Notes: generated by a model from the sequence alone, not told the origin. A stretch of 7,094 nucleotides of DNA from Dehalococcoidia bacterium (GCA_028278465.1 JANQEF010000216.1:1-7094), one strand, 5' to 3'; counted from the stretch's first letter, positions 1 through 5,018 are shown. Program-made: numbers and translations.

Positions 1-570
1 GTACTCCTCGTCCCAGTCGATGGAGTAGCCCATGCGGTAGAACAGGTCCTTGAAAGCCTGCTCGTCCTCTTCGGTCACGAAGTGACACATGCGCGTGAAG
101 TCTTCCCGTGCGATCGGCAGCGGGTCCTTCATTCGCTCTTTATGCGGACGCAGCGAGTCGAGCACGGCACGCGTCTTGTTGATTCCCTGCGCAGCGGCAA
201 GCTCAGGCTCGACTGGATGCTCCGGATCGCAGCGCACGCCGAAGAAGTTCTGAACACGACGCTCAGTCGGCAGGCCGTTGTCGTCCCATCCCATCGGGTA
301 GACGACGTTCCAGCCTGTCATGCGCCTGAAGCGGGCGATGATGTCCTGGTGCGTGTAGGAGAAGATGTGGCCGGGGTGCAGTGAGCCGGACGCTGTGGGC
401 GGCGGCGAGTCGATGACATAGTTGCGCTCGCGGGGCTGCGAGTGGTCGTGGCCGTGGATGCCGAGTTCGTCCCAGCGCGTGCGCCAGTGCGCTTCACGCT
501 CTTTGACGTCGAAGCGCTTCGGCAGCTCGCCGAATTCGATCGACCTGACCTGTTCCTTGCTGATCGTCAT
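1..570 (-). CDS. valS: Valyl-tRNA synthetase, N-terminal 190 residues (runs off the left edge)
   Basis: Class I aminoacyl-tRNA synthetase that charges tRNA-Val with valine in the cytoplasm. Translating the minus strand from the ATG at 570-568 gives an open frame to the window edge. Residues 55-70 (SPPPTASGSLHPGHIF) form the nucleotide-binding signature, with the HIGH tetrapeptide present as HPGH (65-68). Residues 93-113 contain the GWDDNGLPTERRVQN block typical of actinobacterial and chloroflexotal ValS. The segment from about 153 (IAREDF) to 188 (SIDWDEE) is also typical of ValS. The KMSKS loop, anticodon-binding domain and coiled coil lie outside the window. A weak purine-rich ribosome site (AGAGAAG) sits just before the ATG. 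The gene follows a T-box leader whose specifier is a valine codon, which independently supports the ValS call. The Pro in HPGH is unusual; Val, Ile, Leu or Met is commoner. Confidence 0.95.
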   Translation of the reverse strand, partial: MTISKEQVRSIEFGELPKRFDVKEREAHWRTRWDELGIHGHDHSQPRERNYVIDSPPPTASGSLHPGHIFSYTHQDIIARFRRMTGWNVVYPMGWDDNGLPTERRVQNFFGVRCDPEHPVEPELAAAQGINKTRAVLDSLRPHKERMKDPLPIAREDFTRMCHFVTEEDEQAFKDLFYRMGYSIDWDEEY

Positions 571-639
571 GGCTCTTCTCTATGTGCGTGGACCGCGTTG
601 GTGTTGCGTCGATCCGGTGCGACCGGAGTTTTCGGCAAC

Positions 640-669
640 AAAAAAACCCGCCCTGCAAAAGGACGGGTT
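640..669 (-). terminator. Intrinsic terminator of the valS T-box leader
   Basis: On the minus strand AACCCGUCC (669-661) pairs with GGGCGGGUU (653-645), a 9-bp GC-rich stem with one G-U pair and a 7-base loop. A run of seven U (646-640) follows at once. It lies about 70 bases before the valS ATG and overlaps the antiterminator, so it is the regulated terminator of the T-box and not the end of another gene. Confidence 0.93.
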
Positions 670-689
670 GACCGCGGTACCACCTTTTT
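657..689 (-). promoter_or_regulatory. T-box motif and antiterminator helix
   Basis: The minus strand from 687 carries AAGGUGGUACCGCGG, close to the T-box consensus. The UGGU bulge can pair with the ACCA 3' end of an uncharged tRNA whose discriminator base is A, as is usual for tRNA-Val. The antiterminator outer helix forms between AAAAGG (688-683 side) and CCUUUU (662-657). The CC of the latter strand is also needed by the terminator stem (653-645 with 669-661), so the two folds exclude each other. This is the switch that decides read-through. Confidence 0.9.
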
Positions 690-701
690 TGTTTCCTGGA
701 G

Positions 702-826
702 GAGATCGCCGCTAACTGTTGTTCTGTCCCTGCCCTGAGCGAAGCCGAACGGGTTGATTCAGAATCTTTGCAGCGTTCTCCCGGTCGGCGAGTCAGATTC
801 CTCGCTGACGCTCGGAATGACAAGCT
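702..826. repeat. Dispersed-repeat insertion inside T-box Stem III
   Basis: About 125 bases lie between the two arms of the 11-bp Stem III helix (GUUUUCUGGAG at 837-827 and CUCCAGGAAAC at 701-691, minus strand). They contain two repeat types that also occur in the gene-free tract at 2310-3152. One is the CCCTGAGCGAAGCCGAA unit (733-749, extending to 729), identical over 21 bases to 2744-2764. The other is a GTCATTCC..GGAATCTG palindrome (821-794, minus) resembling 2945-2971. No clear target-site duplication is visible. I infer that mobile or REP-like elements expanded the Stem III loop while leaving the helix and switch intact. Confidence 0.75.
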
Positions 827-914
827 CTCCAGAAAACCTCTCTGCGCCGTAACGTGGCTCACGTCCCGGCTTAGTGACTGGTGATCCCAGCGTTCAGCCG
901 GACCGCTCAGGGGC

Positions 915-917
915 GAC
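915..917 (-). promoter_or_regulatory. T-box specifier codon GUC (valine)
   Basis: In T-box Stem I the specifier triplet follows the GAA of the S-turn, opposite the AGUA strand. Here the minus strand reads GACCGG-GAA-GUC-G, with GAA at 920-918 and GUC at 917-915. The AGUA partner is at 984-981. GUC is a valine codon that pairs with a GAC anticodon, matching the downstream valS. The base after the triplet is a purine (G), as is usual. An alternative GAA-CGC further downstream (near 894) would read arginine, and its flanks do not place it opposite the AGUA strand. Confidence 0.88.
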
Positions 918-1023
918 TTCCCGGTCCCGTGGCCAGCGGCTTGCACCAACCGCCGCCTCTCTCAGGGCCCGTCAGACCGGTACTGCTCCCCATCGCAGCG
1001 TTTGCGATATTCGTACCTTCCCG

Positions 1024-1052
1024 ACGCTACCACGGGCGAGTTTGAGGGTCAA
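1024..1052 (-). promoter_or_regulatory. Sigma70-type promoter of the valS T-box transcript
   Basis: The minus strand reads TTGACC (1052-1047), exactly 17 bases, then TAGCGT (1029-1024). The -35 box matches TTGACA in five of six positions, and the -10 box keeps the TA....T frame. Initiation would fall near 1016-1018, just upstream of the T-box Stem I, which is where it should be. The promoter lies in the gap after the preceding DUF1801 gene (stop at 1113), so valS can be transcribed independently. No clear terminator is visible between that gene and this promoter. Confidence 0.72.
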
Positions 1053-1112
1053 TCAGGCGTGCGGCGCAGGCTAATGGCGATTTCGTTCAGGGCTGTGGGG
1101 CCGGAAAGGTGC

Positions 1113-1481
1113 CTACGACGAGTACTCGGAACCGGCCGCCAGCGATGCCTCGATCGTCTCGACCAGCTTCTGCTCAAACTCGTCGTCCAGCGCCCTCACC
1201 TTCACGTGCCGCAGCCGCTTGCCGGTTCCATCGACGATGCCGTGCCGGTCCTCGAACTGCGCGCCGTTGTAGAAGCCAAGGTGCACATAGTCGGACTGGT
1301 CCGCGAGATACGACAGCATCTGCCCGCCGACCGAGTACGCAGGATTGCCCCACTTGAGCGCCACCGAAAAGTCCGGCTCGACGCGCACGAGCAGGTTGTG
1401 CAGCTCCGTAAGCAGATCACGGTGCTCCGGCCGGACCTTCTCCAGCCAACCCTGCACAACCTCTGGAAGCTGATCGGTCAT
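1113..1481 (-). CDS. DUF1801-family protein (small YdhG-like)
   Basis: A 122-residue protein with a single DUF1801-type domain across nearly its full length. The family hallmark is the KWGNPAYS block at residues 43-50. It is followed by the beta-strand segment DYVHLGFYNGAQF (64-76) and the VKVRALDD stretch (94-100) leading into the final helix. The biochemical role of the family is not known to me. It is a compact soluble fold with no signal peptide or membrane segment. The ATG at 1481-1479 is preceded by GGAG five bases upstream. The gene starts 21 bases after the RraA-like gene, so the two are probably cotranscribed. A second, more diverged DUF1801 gene lies at 4548-5018. The domain call is firm; the function is open. 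Confidence 0.85.
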   Translation of the reverse strand: MTDQLPEVVQGWLEKVRPEHRDLLTELHNLLVRVEPDFSVALKWGNPAYSVGGQMLSYLADQSDYVHLGFYNGAQFEDRHGIVDGTGKRLRHVKVRALDDEFEQKLVETIEASLAAGSEYSS

Positions 1482-1502
1482 CGCGGCTCCAGGCGGCCAG
1501 GC

Positions 1503-2309
1503 CTAATGCCGGGTTCCCGCGCCGTTCGTTCCGTTGGTGGCACCTGTCGCCGCCGGCTGCTCTCCGCCTTGTCCCTGCTCTTCCTTCCACTTCCGGTACA
1601 GGGCAAACGTCTCATCGTCAGGCGGGTAGTACTTGCCCGGCGAGAGATTCTCCTCGTCCAGCCGGCGCCTGATCCACTCCTCCAGGTCGTCGTACTCAAT
1701 CGCCTTCTGCGCGATGTCAGCCGCCACCTTCAGCGGGATCACCACAACGCCGTCGTCATCCGCCACGATGTAGTCGCCGGGCCGGATCAGGATGCCGTCG
1801 ACCGTGACTGAGTCGTTCGTCGAGTACGGCGTGCCGACTCGCGTGCCCAGGTTCGACGTCTTGTCGTAACCCCAGATGCCGACGCCGTAGTCCTTGACCG
1901 TGTGCATGTCTCGGATGCCGCCGTCTGTGATCAGCCCTTCGACGCTCCGCTGCTTCAGCCGCAGGAACTTGATGTCGCCGCCGATCGAAAGCAGCTTGTT
2001 GCGCATCGCTTCCATCACGATCACGTCGCCCGGACCGGCGATCTCGAAAGCGGCGTACTCCGGAGACTCCTCGCCGCCCGGCTTTTCGACGTCGGCGTCA
2101 GGCCGCGCCGGCACAAAGCGGACGGTGACCGCTCGGCCGACCAGCCGCAGGCCGGGGTTCATGGTCTTCAGGTTCGGCATGTAGGTGTAGCGGGCGTCGT
2201 ACCCGTTGCGGGCCAGGACGTCGACGACGGCGGTGGTGTTGACCTTGCGGAGTGCGACGCGGGTGGCTTCGTCGAGCACGTGGTCGGGTGTTGGCTGGAT
2301 GATCGCCAA
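1503..2309 (-). CDS. RraA-like / HMG-CHA aldolase-family protein
   Basis: A 268-residue protein of the RraA-like superfamily. Members include divalent-metal-dependent 4-hydroxy-4-methyl-2-oxoglutarate aldolases, oxaloacetate decarboxylases and the RNase E regulator RraA. The core spans about residues 15-205. D112-x20-R133-D134 (the end of LITDGGIRD) matches the D-x20-R-D arrangement of the class II pyruvate aldolases, where R binds substrate and D the metal. The DGILIRPGDYIVADDDGVVVIP region (171-192) is also a family hallmark. A C-terminal arm (about 206-243, with YYPPDDET) is seen in a subset of the family, and a Gly/Gln/Asn/Thr-rich tail (about 246-268) looks disordered. The start is TTG at 2309-2307, with GGGAG seven bases upstream and no closer ATG in frame. 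With the metal/substrate residues intact I favour an aldolase/decarboxylase over an RNase regulator. The substrate is unknown. Confidence 0.85.
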   Translation of the reverse strand: MAIIQPTPDHVLDEATRVALRKVNTTAVVDVLARNGYDARYTYMPNLKTMNPGLRLVGRAVTVRFVPARPDADVEKPGGEESPEYAAFEIAGPGDVIVMEAMRNKLLSIGGDIKFLRLKQRSVEGLITDGGIRDMHTVKDYGVGIWGYDKTSNLGTRVGTPYSTNDSVTVDGILIRPGDYIVADDDGVVVIPLKVAADIAQKAIEYDDLEEWIRRRLDEENLSPGKYYPPDDETFALYRKWKEEQGQGGEQPAATGATNGTNGAGTRH

Positions 2310-2485
2310 TGGTCTTCTCCCTGGAGCCGGCTAAGCAGGGTCGCCTGGACCGTGTCGGCTGAGCCGGATTTGATGGCGCGCAGGTTTGCCGGGTGGAGAG
2401 TTGGATGCGCGCAGTCGTTCTGCGATTGGTTGTTGGTACTGAAGGCCGATTCTACCGCGGGAGAAGGAGAGGGGAAGGTGAGGGT

Positions 2486-2543
2486 CGATCCTCCCTCCCA
2501 GCTTCGGGTGCCCGCTTGCGGGCGCGAGTTAGAGGGAGGGTCG
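2486..2543. repeat. REP-like stem-loop
   Basis: The arms CGATCCTCCCTC (2486-2497) and GAGGGAGGGTCG (2532-2543) pair over 12 bp with a single T-G wobble. The loop contains a second small palindrome, CCCGC-TT-GCGGG (2511-2522). No T-tract follows on either strand, so it does not look like a terminator. Confidence 0.7.
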
Positions 2544-2605
2544 TTGGTTCTGGTAGGGGCGCTGCTCGCCGCGCACGGTGACGCCGGAGGCGGCACGTTC
2601 TGCCA

Positions 2606-2624
2606 TCCTGAGCCTGTCGAAGGA
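2606..2624. repeat. Short palindromic repeat (TCCTGAGCCTGTCGAAGGA)
   Basis: A variant of the CCTGAG..CGAAGG repeat, with the inner bases changed to CCTGT. Outer arms TCCT/AGGA are complementary. Related units are at 733-753, 2748-2767, 2785-2804 and 2855-2882. Confidence 0.7.
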
Positions 2625-2637
2625 GTGGCGTGACCTT

Positions 2638-2664
2638 GTCATCTCGACCGAAGGGAGAGATCTG
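2638..2664 (+). repeat. GTCAT..ATCTG palindromic repeat, copy 2
   Basis: It begins GTCATCTCGACC and ends GAGAGATCTG; TCTC/GAGA are the inner arms. It shares its ends with copies at 794-821 (minus), 2945-2971 (plus) and 2995-3038 (minus). The family ends are conserved while the centre differs in each copy. Confidence 0.65.
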
Positions 2665-2701
2665 ACTGGTCAATGTGTGACCACTTCTCCCTCATCCTGC
2701 A

Positions 2702-2722
2702 CCTTCTCCCGCTGGGAGAAGG
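2702..2722. repeat. Perfect 9-bp stem-loop CCTTCTCCC-GCT-GGGAGAAGG
   Basis: An exact inverted repeat with a three-base loop. It is not followed by a T-tract on either strand and it is over 400 bases from the nearest gene end, so a terminator role is unlikely. Related C/T-rich or G/A-rich half-units occur at 2459-2480 and 3124-3137. Confidence 0.7.
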
Positions 2723-2743
2723 AAGAACGCCATCCTGAGATAG

Positions 2744-2767
2744 CCTGCCCTGAGCGAAGCCGAAGGG
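2744..2767 (+). repeat. CCCTGAGCGAAGCCGAAGGG repeat
   Basis: The 20-base unit itself is at 2748-2767. The 21 bases at 2744-2764 are identical to 729-749 inside the valS T-box leader. A further copy with one base changed (CCCTGAGCGAAGTCGAAGGG) lies at 2785-2804, only 17 bases downstream. Confidence 0.8.
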
Positions 2768-2784
2768 AAGCGGTGCGCTGTGTT

Positions 2785-2804
2785 CCCTGAGCGAAGTCGA
2801 AGGG
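2785..2804 (+). repeat. CCCTGAGCGAAGTCGAAGGG repeat
   Basis: Same family as 2748-2767 with C changed to T at position 13 of the unit. It is oriented the same way, forming a direct pair. Confidence 0.8.
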
Positions 2805-2854
2805 TCTCTCGTGTGCTCAACTGATCTTGTCAGGACCGGTCTCTCCACAGAGAT

Positions 2855-2882
2855 CCTTCGACTTCGCTGCGCTTCGCTCAGG
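2855..2882 (-). repeat. CCTGAGCGAAG..CGAAGG repeat, inverted, with 8-base internal duplication
   Basis: On the minus strand this reads CCTGAGCGAAG, then CGCAGCGAAG, then TCGAAGG. Compared with 2785-2804 it carries about eight extra bases (GCAGCGAA) that duplicate the GCGAAG core. It is in opposite orientation to the two copies just upstream. Confidence 0.75.
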
Positions 2883-2944
2883 AAACACGGCTGTCCCGAT
2901 TTTCGCCGGGACCGGGCGCGGCAAGCAGCGCCCCTACCAAGTCT

Positions 2945-2971
2945 GTCATTCCGGACTTGATCCGGAATCTG
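2945..2971 (+). repeat. GTCATTCC..GGAATCTG palindromic repeat, copy 3
   Basis: The core is a perfect inverted repeat ATTCCGGA (2948-2955), five-base loop CTTGA, TCCGGAAT (2961-2968). It is flanked by the family ends GTC and CTG. This is the cleanest copy in the window. Confidence 0.8.
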
Positions 2972-2994
2972 TCCGGCGACCGAACACAGACGGT

Positions 2995-3038
2995 CAGATC
3001 CCTCGACCCGCAAGCGGGCACCCCGCGGTCGGGATGAC
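2995..3038 (-). repeat. GTCATCCC..GGGATCTG palindromic repeat, copy 4
   Basis: The minus strand begins GTCATCCCGACC and ends GAGGGATCTG. Its 44 bases are longer than the other copies (27-28) because the centre has acquired the A' palindrome (3007-3023). It faces copy 3 across 23 bases. Confidence 0.7.
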
Positions 3039-3152
3039 AACAACGCTTGCTGCTATTCCAGTGGAAAGTCCAGGTGGGTCGCCCCACAGCCCCGGGTCCC
3101 TCGTTCTAACTCGGGACGAAGGGCTTCTCCCTCCCTCACAGTGAGCGGGAAC

Positions 3153-4517
3153 TCACTCCACGCCCCGCTCCGCGAAGCGCTGGATAATCAGCGCCGCCTG
3201 CTTTGCGCCCAGCAGGAAATCCTCCACCGTGATGTTCTCGTTCGGCGCGTGGATGTTGTGCGCCGGGTGATCGATGCCAGACGTCGCAATCGGCATGCCG
3301 ATATCGTGGCCGAAGTCGTACATCGGCCCCGTGCCCGCCATATTCGGCGTCATCACAGGCTTCCGGCCGTAGATCTCCTCCGCCGTCTCCGCCACCAGCC
3401 GCACCCACGGAGCATCCATCGCCGTGCGATACGGGTTCACGCCGCCGATCATCGTCATCTCGATGTCCGAGAAGCCACGCCGGTCCAGGTGCCGACGCAG
3501 CTTCTCGAAGATGTCGCCCGGCCGCATCTCCGGCACCAGCCGGAAGTCCAGCTTCGCGCTCGCAGCGGCAGGTAAAACCGTCTTGAAGCCCTCGCCCTGG
3601 TAGCCCGAAGTCAGCCCGGCGATGTTCGCCGTCGGCGTCAGGTACAGCTTCCTGCGCAGCGACTCGCCCTCGACCTCGTTCACGAACTCGCCGACGCCGT
3701 AGATCGACCGCAGCTCCTCCGTCTCATCGGGCAGCGCCGAGATCGCCGCCTCCTCGCTCTCGCTCAATGGCGTGATGTCGTCGTAGAAACCATCGATCAG
3801 CACGCGATCGTCGTCGCCCTTGACCGTCTTCAGCGCGTCCAGCAGTCGCCAGGCCGCAGACGGCAGAACGGTGGCCAGCGAAGAGTGCGCATCGACCGAA
3901 AGGCGGCTGATGCTCAGCTCTACCGTCAGCACGCCCTTGAGCCCCAGGTACATGAACGGGTCGTTCGATGCGTTGCGGCCGCCGCCCTCCCAGATGCAGG
4001 CGTCTGCGGCGAAGTCCTGCCCTCGCTGGGCGACAAGGTCCGGCAGGTTGATCGAGCCCGACTCCTCCTCGCCCTCGGCGAAGAACTTCAGCCTGCATGG
4101 GAGCCCGCCGCGTACCTCGTTGAAGGCCCTGATGGCGGCGATGCGGGCGATGATGTTGCCCTTGTCGTCAGACATGCCGCGGCCGTACAGCCGGTCGCCG
4201 CGCCGCTCCGGCTTGAACGGGTCCGACTCCCACAGCTCGATCGGGTCGGTCGGCTGCACGTCGTAGTGCGTGTAGAACAGCAGCGTGCGGTCGTCGCGCT
4301 CGCCGCCTGCGACGCCGTACACAGACGGCAGACCATCATTCGGCACGGGAACGATCTCGGTCTCCAGCCCGACCGACTCGAAGATCTCTTTCACCAGCCC
4401 GGGAGCTTTATCGAAGCCCACACGCTGCGCCGAGACCGACGGCTGCGACACGAGCCGGAACAGCGTCTCGATGTGCTCGTCGATGTGGTCTTCGATGTGC
4501 TGGTAGATGTCATGCAT
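3153..4517 (-). CDS. M20-family metallopeptidase (dipeptidase / deacylase type)
   Basis: A 454-residue, two-zinc amidohydrolase/peptidase of the M20 (ArgE/DapE/ACY1/CPG2/CNDP) family, cytoplasmic by lack of a signal peptide. Motifs in order: THYDVQP with metal ligand H84 and D86; GRGMSDDKG (112-120) with the probable bridging D117; EGEEESGS (148-155) with catalytic E151 and metal ligand E152; a fourth ligand in WEGGG, probably E177 (Glu as in CPG2, where many dipeptidases have Asp); the lid-domain His H211 (DAHSS); and the last metal ligand H423 in NIHAPNE. The lid domain runs from about 186 to 360. All catalytic residues are present and the length is normal, so it should be active. The exact substrate (dipeptide, N-acyl or N-carbamoyl amino acid) cannot be read from sequence. 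The ATG is at 4517-4515 with only a weak GAGAGAG ribosome site, 30 bases after the preceding DUF1801 gene, so the two are probably an operon. Confidence 0.92.
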   Translation of the reverse strand: MHDIYQHIEDHIDEHIETLFRLVSQPSVSAQRVGFDKAPGLVKEIFESVGLETEIVPVPNDGLPSVYGVAGGERDDRTLLFYTHYDVQPTDPIELWESDPFKPERRGDRLYGRGMSDDKGNIIARIAAIRAFNEVRGGLPCRLKFFAEGEEESGSINLPDLVAQRGQDFAADACIWEGGGRNASNDPFMYLGLKGVLTVELSISRLSVDAHSSLATVLPSAAWRLLDALKTVKGDDDRVLIDGFYDDITPLSESEEAAISALPDETEELRSIYGVGEFVNEVEGESLRRKLYLTPTANIAGLTSGYQGEGFKTVLPAAASAKLDFRLVPEMRPGDIFEKLRRHLDRRGFSDIEMTMIGGVNPYRTAMDAPWVRLVAETAEEIYGRKPVMTPNMAGTGPMYDFGHDIGMPIATSGIDHPAHNIHAPNENITVEDFLLGAKQAALIIQRFAERGVE

Positions 4518-4547
4518 CAGGTTGCTCGCTCTCTCTGTCGCCGGACG

Positions 4548-5018
4548 CTAGAAGAGGTCCTCGCCGGGAAGCTCGGATGCTTGCTTGATCCAGCTCGCCA
4601 GCTGCTCTTCATCAAGCTGGTCGTCTTCGAATATGTGGAAGTAGCGCACCTGCTCGTGCTTCGACTCAACAGGCGGCAAAGGGCGCAGCGCGCCGCCGTT
4701 CAAGAAGGTCACCTTGATGTACTTCGTGAAGCAGTTGTAGCCAAGAAACCAGCCGCGTCCTTCGATGCCGTAGAACGGCGTGTTCCACCGCACCGCCTTT
4801 CGCACCTTCGGCACGGCGCGCATCACGAGTTCATCAAGCCGACGCCCGACATCGCTTTTCCATCCAGGCATCGCAGCTATGTACGCCTGCACCGGCGCGT
4901 CGCCGTCGGCCTTCGCGATCTGCGGGTTGCCGCCTGTGAGAAGCCGCGGCTTGTCAGAAGCCTGCTCGGCGGCGGTGTCTTGGTCGGCTCTCGGCGGCTT
5001 CCTGTCTGATCTCGCCAC
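4548..5018 (-). CDS. DUF1801-family protein (longer form, second copy in window)
   Basis: 156 residues. A charged, probably disordered N-terminus (1-28) precedes a DUF1801 domain of about 115 residues. The domain opens with GGNPQIAKADGDAPVQAYI (29-47) and AMPGWKSDVGRRLDEL (49-64). It then has the family block VRWNTPFYG (76-84), aligned with KWGNPAYS of the copy at 1113-1481, and the strand YIKVTFLNGGAL (100-111). No enzymatic function is established for this family as far as I know. The start is GTG at 5018-5016, with AGGAG about 12 bases upstream; that spacing is slightly long. The first in-frame ATG would delete the conserved front of the domain. It is the first gene of a unit with the M20 peptidase and is divergent from rpsB. 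Confidence 0.85.
   Translation of the reverse strand: MARSDRKPPRADQDTAAEQASDKPRLLTGGNPQIAKADGDAPVQAYIAAMPGWKSDVGRRLDELVMRAVPKVRKAVRWNTPFYGIEGRGWFLGYNCFTKYIKVTFLNGGALRPLPPVESKHEQVRYFHIFEDDQLDEEQLASWIKQASELPGEDLF

Larger units (their letters stand above)
640..1004 (-). promoter_or_regulatory. T-box riboswitch leader of valS (tRNA-Val sensing, transcriptional)
   Basis: This is a cis-acting RNA that binds uncharged tRNA and allows read-through into valS. All canonical parts are readable on the minus strand. Stem I has the AGUA strand (984-981), a perfect 6-bp helix CCGGUC/GACCGG (980-975 with 926-921), the AGAGAG bulge (962-957) and the GGUUGGUG apical loop (951-944), closed by GCGGC/GCCGC. At its base GGGG/CCCC (991-988 with 913-910) is joined to CGCU/AGCG by an asymmetric loop resembling a K-turn. 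A small Stem II hairpin CUGG-N5-CCAG (890-878) follows, then an IIA/B-like element ACGUG-AGC-CACGU (864-852) closed by GCCG/CGGC. Stem III pairs 837-827 with 701-691. The T-box motif GGUGGUACCGCGG and a terminator follow. The boundaries are approximate. The class (T-box) is close to certain. Confidence 0.95.
2552..2938. repeat. Inverted pair B/B' (23 bp, one mismatch)
   Basis: The unit at 2552-2574 begins GGTAGGGGCGCTGCTCGCC. The reverse complement of 2916-2938 begins GGTAGGGGCGCTGCTTGCC, identical over 23 bases except for one C/T difference. The 341 bases between the copies contain no gene. The pair could be two copies of one dispersed element in opposite orientation, or the ends of a decayed element. 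Positions given are the outer limits. Confidence 0.85.
2506..3023. repeat. Inverted pair A/A' (17 bp, exact)
   Basis: GGGTGCCCGCTTGCGGG at 2506-2522 recurs as its exact reverse complement at 3007-3023. Each copy contains the palindrome CCCGC-TT-GCGGG. The pair encloses the B/B' pair, giving a nested A-B...B'-A' arrangement. The spans between the copies are filled with other repeat units. Positions given are the outer limits. Confidence 0.85.
2310..3152. repeat. Gene-free tract packed with REP-like and inverted repeats
   Basis: These 843 bases separate the M20 gene (ending at 3153) from the RraA-like gene (starting at 2309). No open frame here looks like a protein: the short ones have low-complexity, frame-shadow composition. 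The tract instead holds many palindromic units: 2486-2543, 2552-2574, 2606-2624, 2638-2664, 2667-2683, 2702-2722, 2744-2767, 2785-2804, 2855-2882, 2916-2938, 2945-2971 and 2995-3038. Two long units on the left recur inverted on the right in mirror order. About 150 bases next to the RraA start (2310-2460) must carry its promoter. A TAGAAT box (2454-2449, minus) is the only candidate there, and it lacks a -35 box. Confidence 0.8.

Noticed and set aside
82..738. Several plus-strand open frames of about 100 codons
   Set aside because: They are antisense to valS and the terminator region and have no protein-like features.
494..949. Minus-strand open frame of 151 codons across the valS leader
   Set aside because: It overlaps the valS start in another frame and runs through the T-box structures, which explain the sequence better.
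1002..1811. Plus-strand open frame of 269 codons
   Set aside because: It is opposite the valS promoter, the first DUF1801 gene and the end of the RraA-like gene. No motif; shadow frame.
2449..2454. TAGAAT (minus strand) as the -10 box of the RraA-like gene
   Set aside because: No -35 box at suitable spacing and no extended -10 TG. Mentioned only as the best candidate in the gap.
3096..3152. Possible terminator after the M20 gene (GTCCC..GGGAC dyad and small TCAC/GTGA dyads)
   Set aside because: The stems are short or have long loops, and no U-tract follows on the minus strand. They fit the surrounding repeat DNA better.
2310..3152. CRISPR array or phage/defence locus
   Set aside because: The repeats are irregularly spaced, of several types and in both orientations, with no uniform spacers and no cas or defence gene nearby.
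3885..5009. Plus-strand open frame of 374 codons
   Set aside because: It lies wholly opposite the M20 peptidase and DUF1801 genes, both of which have clear motifs. It is Arg/His/Val-rich with no recognisable domain, a typical GC-rich frame shadow.
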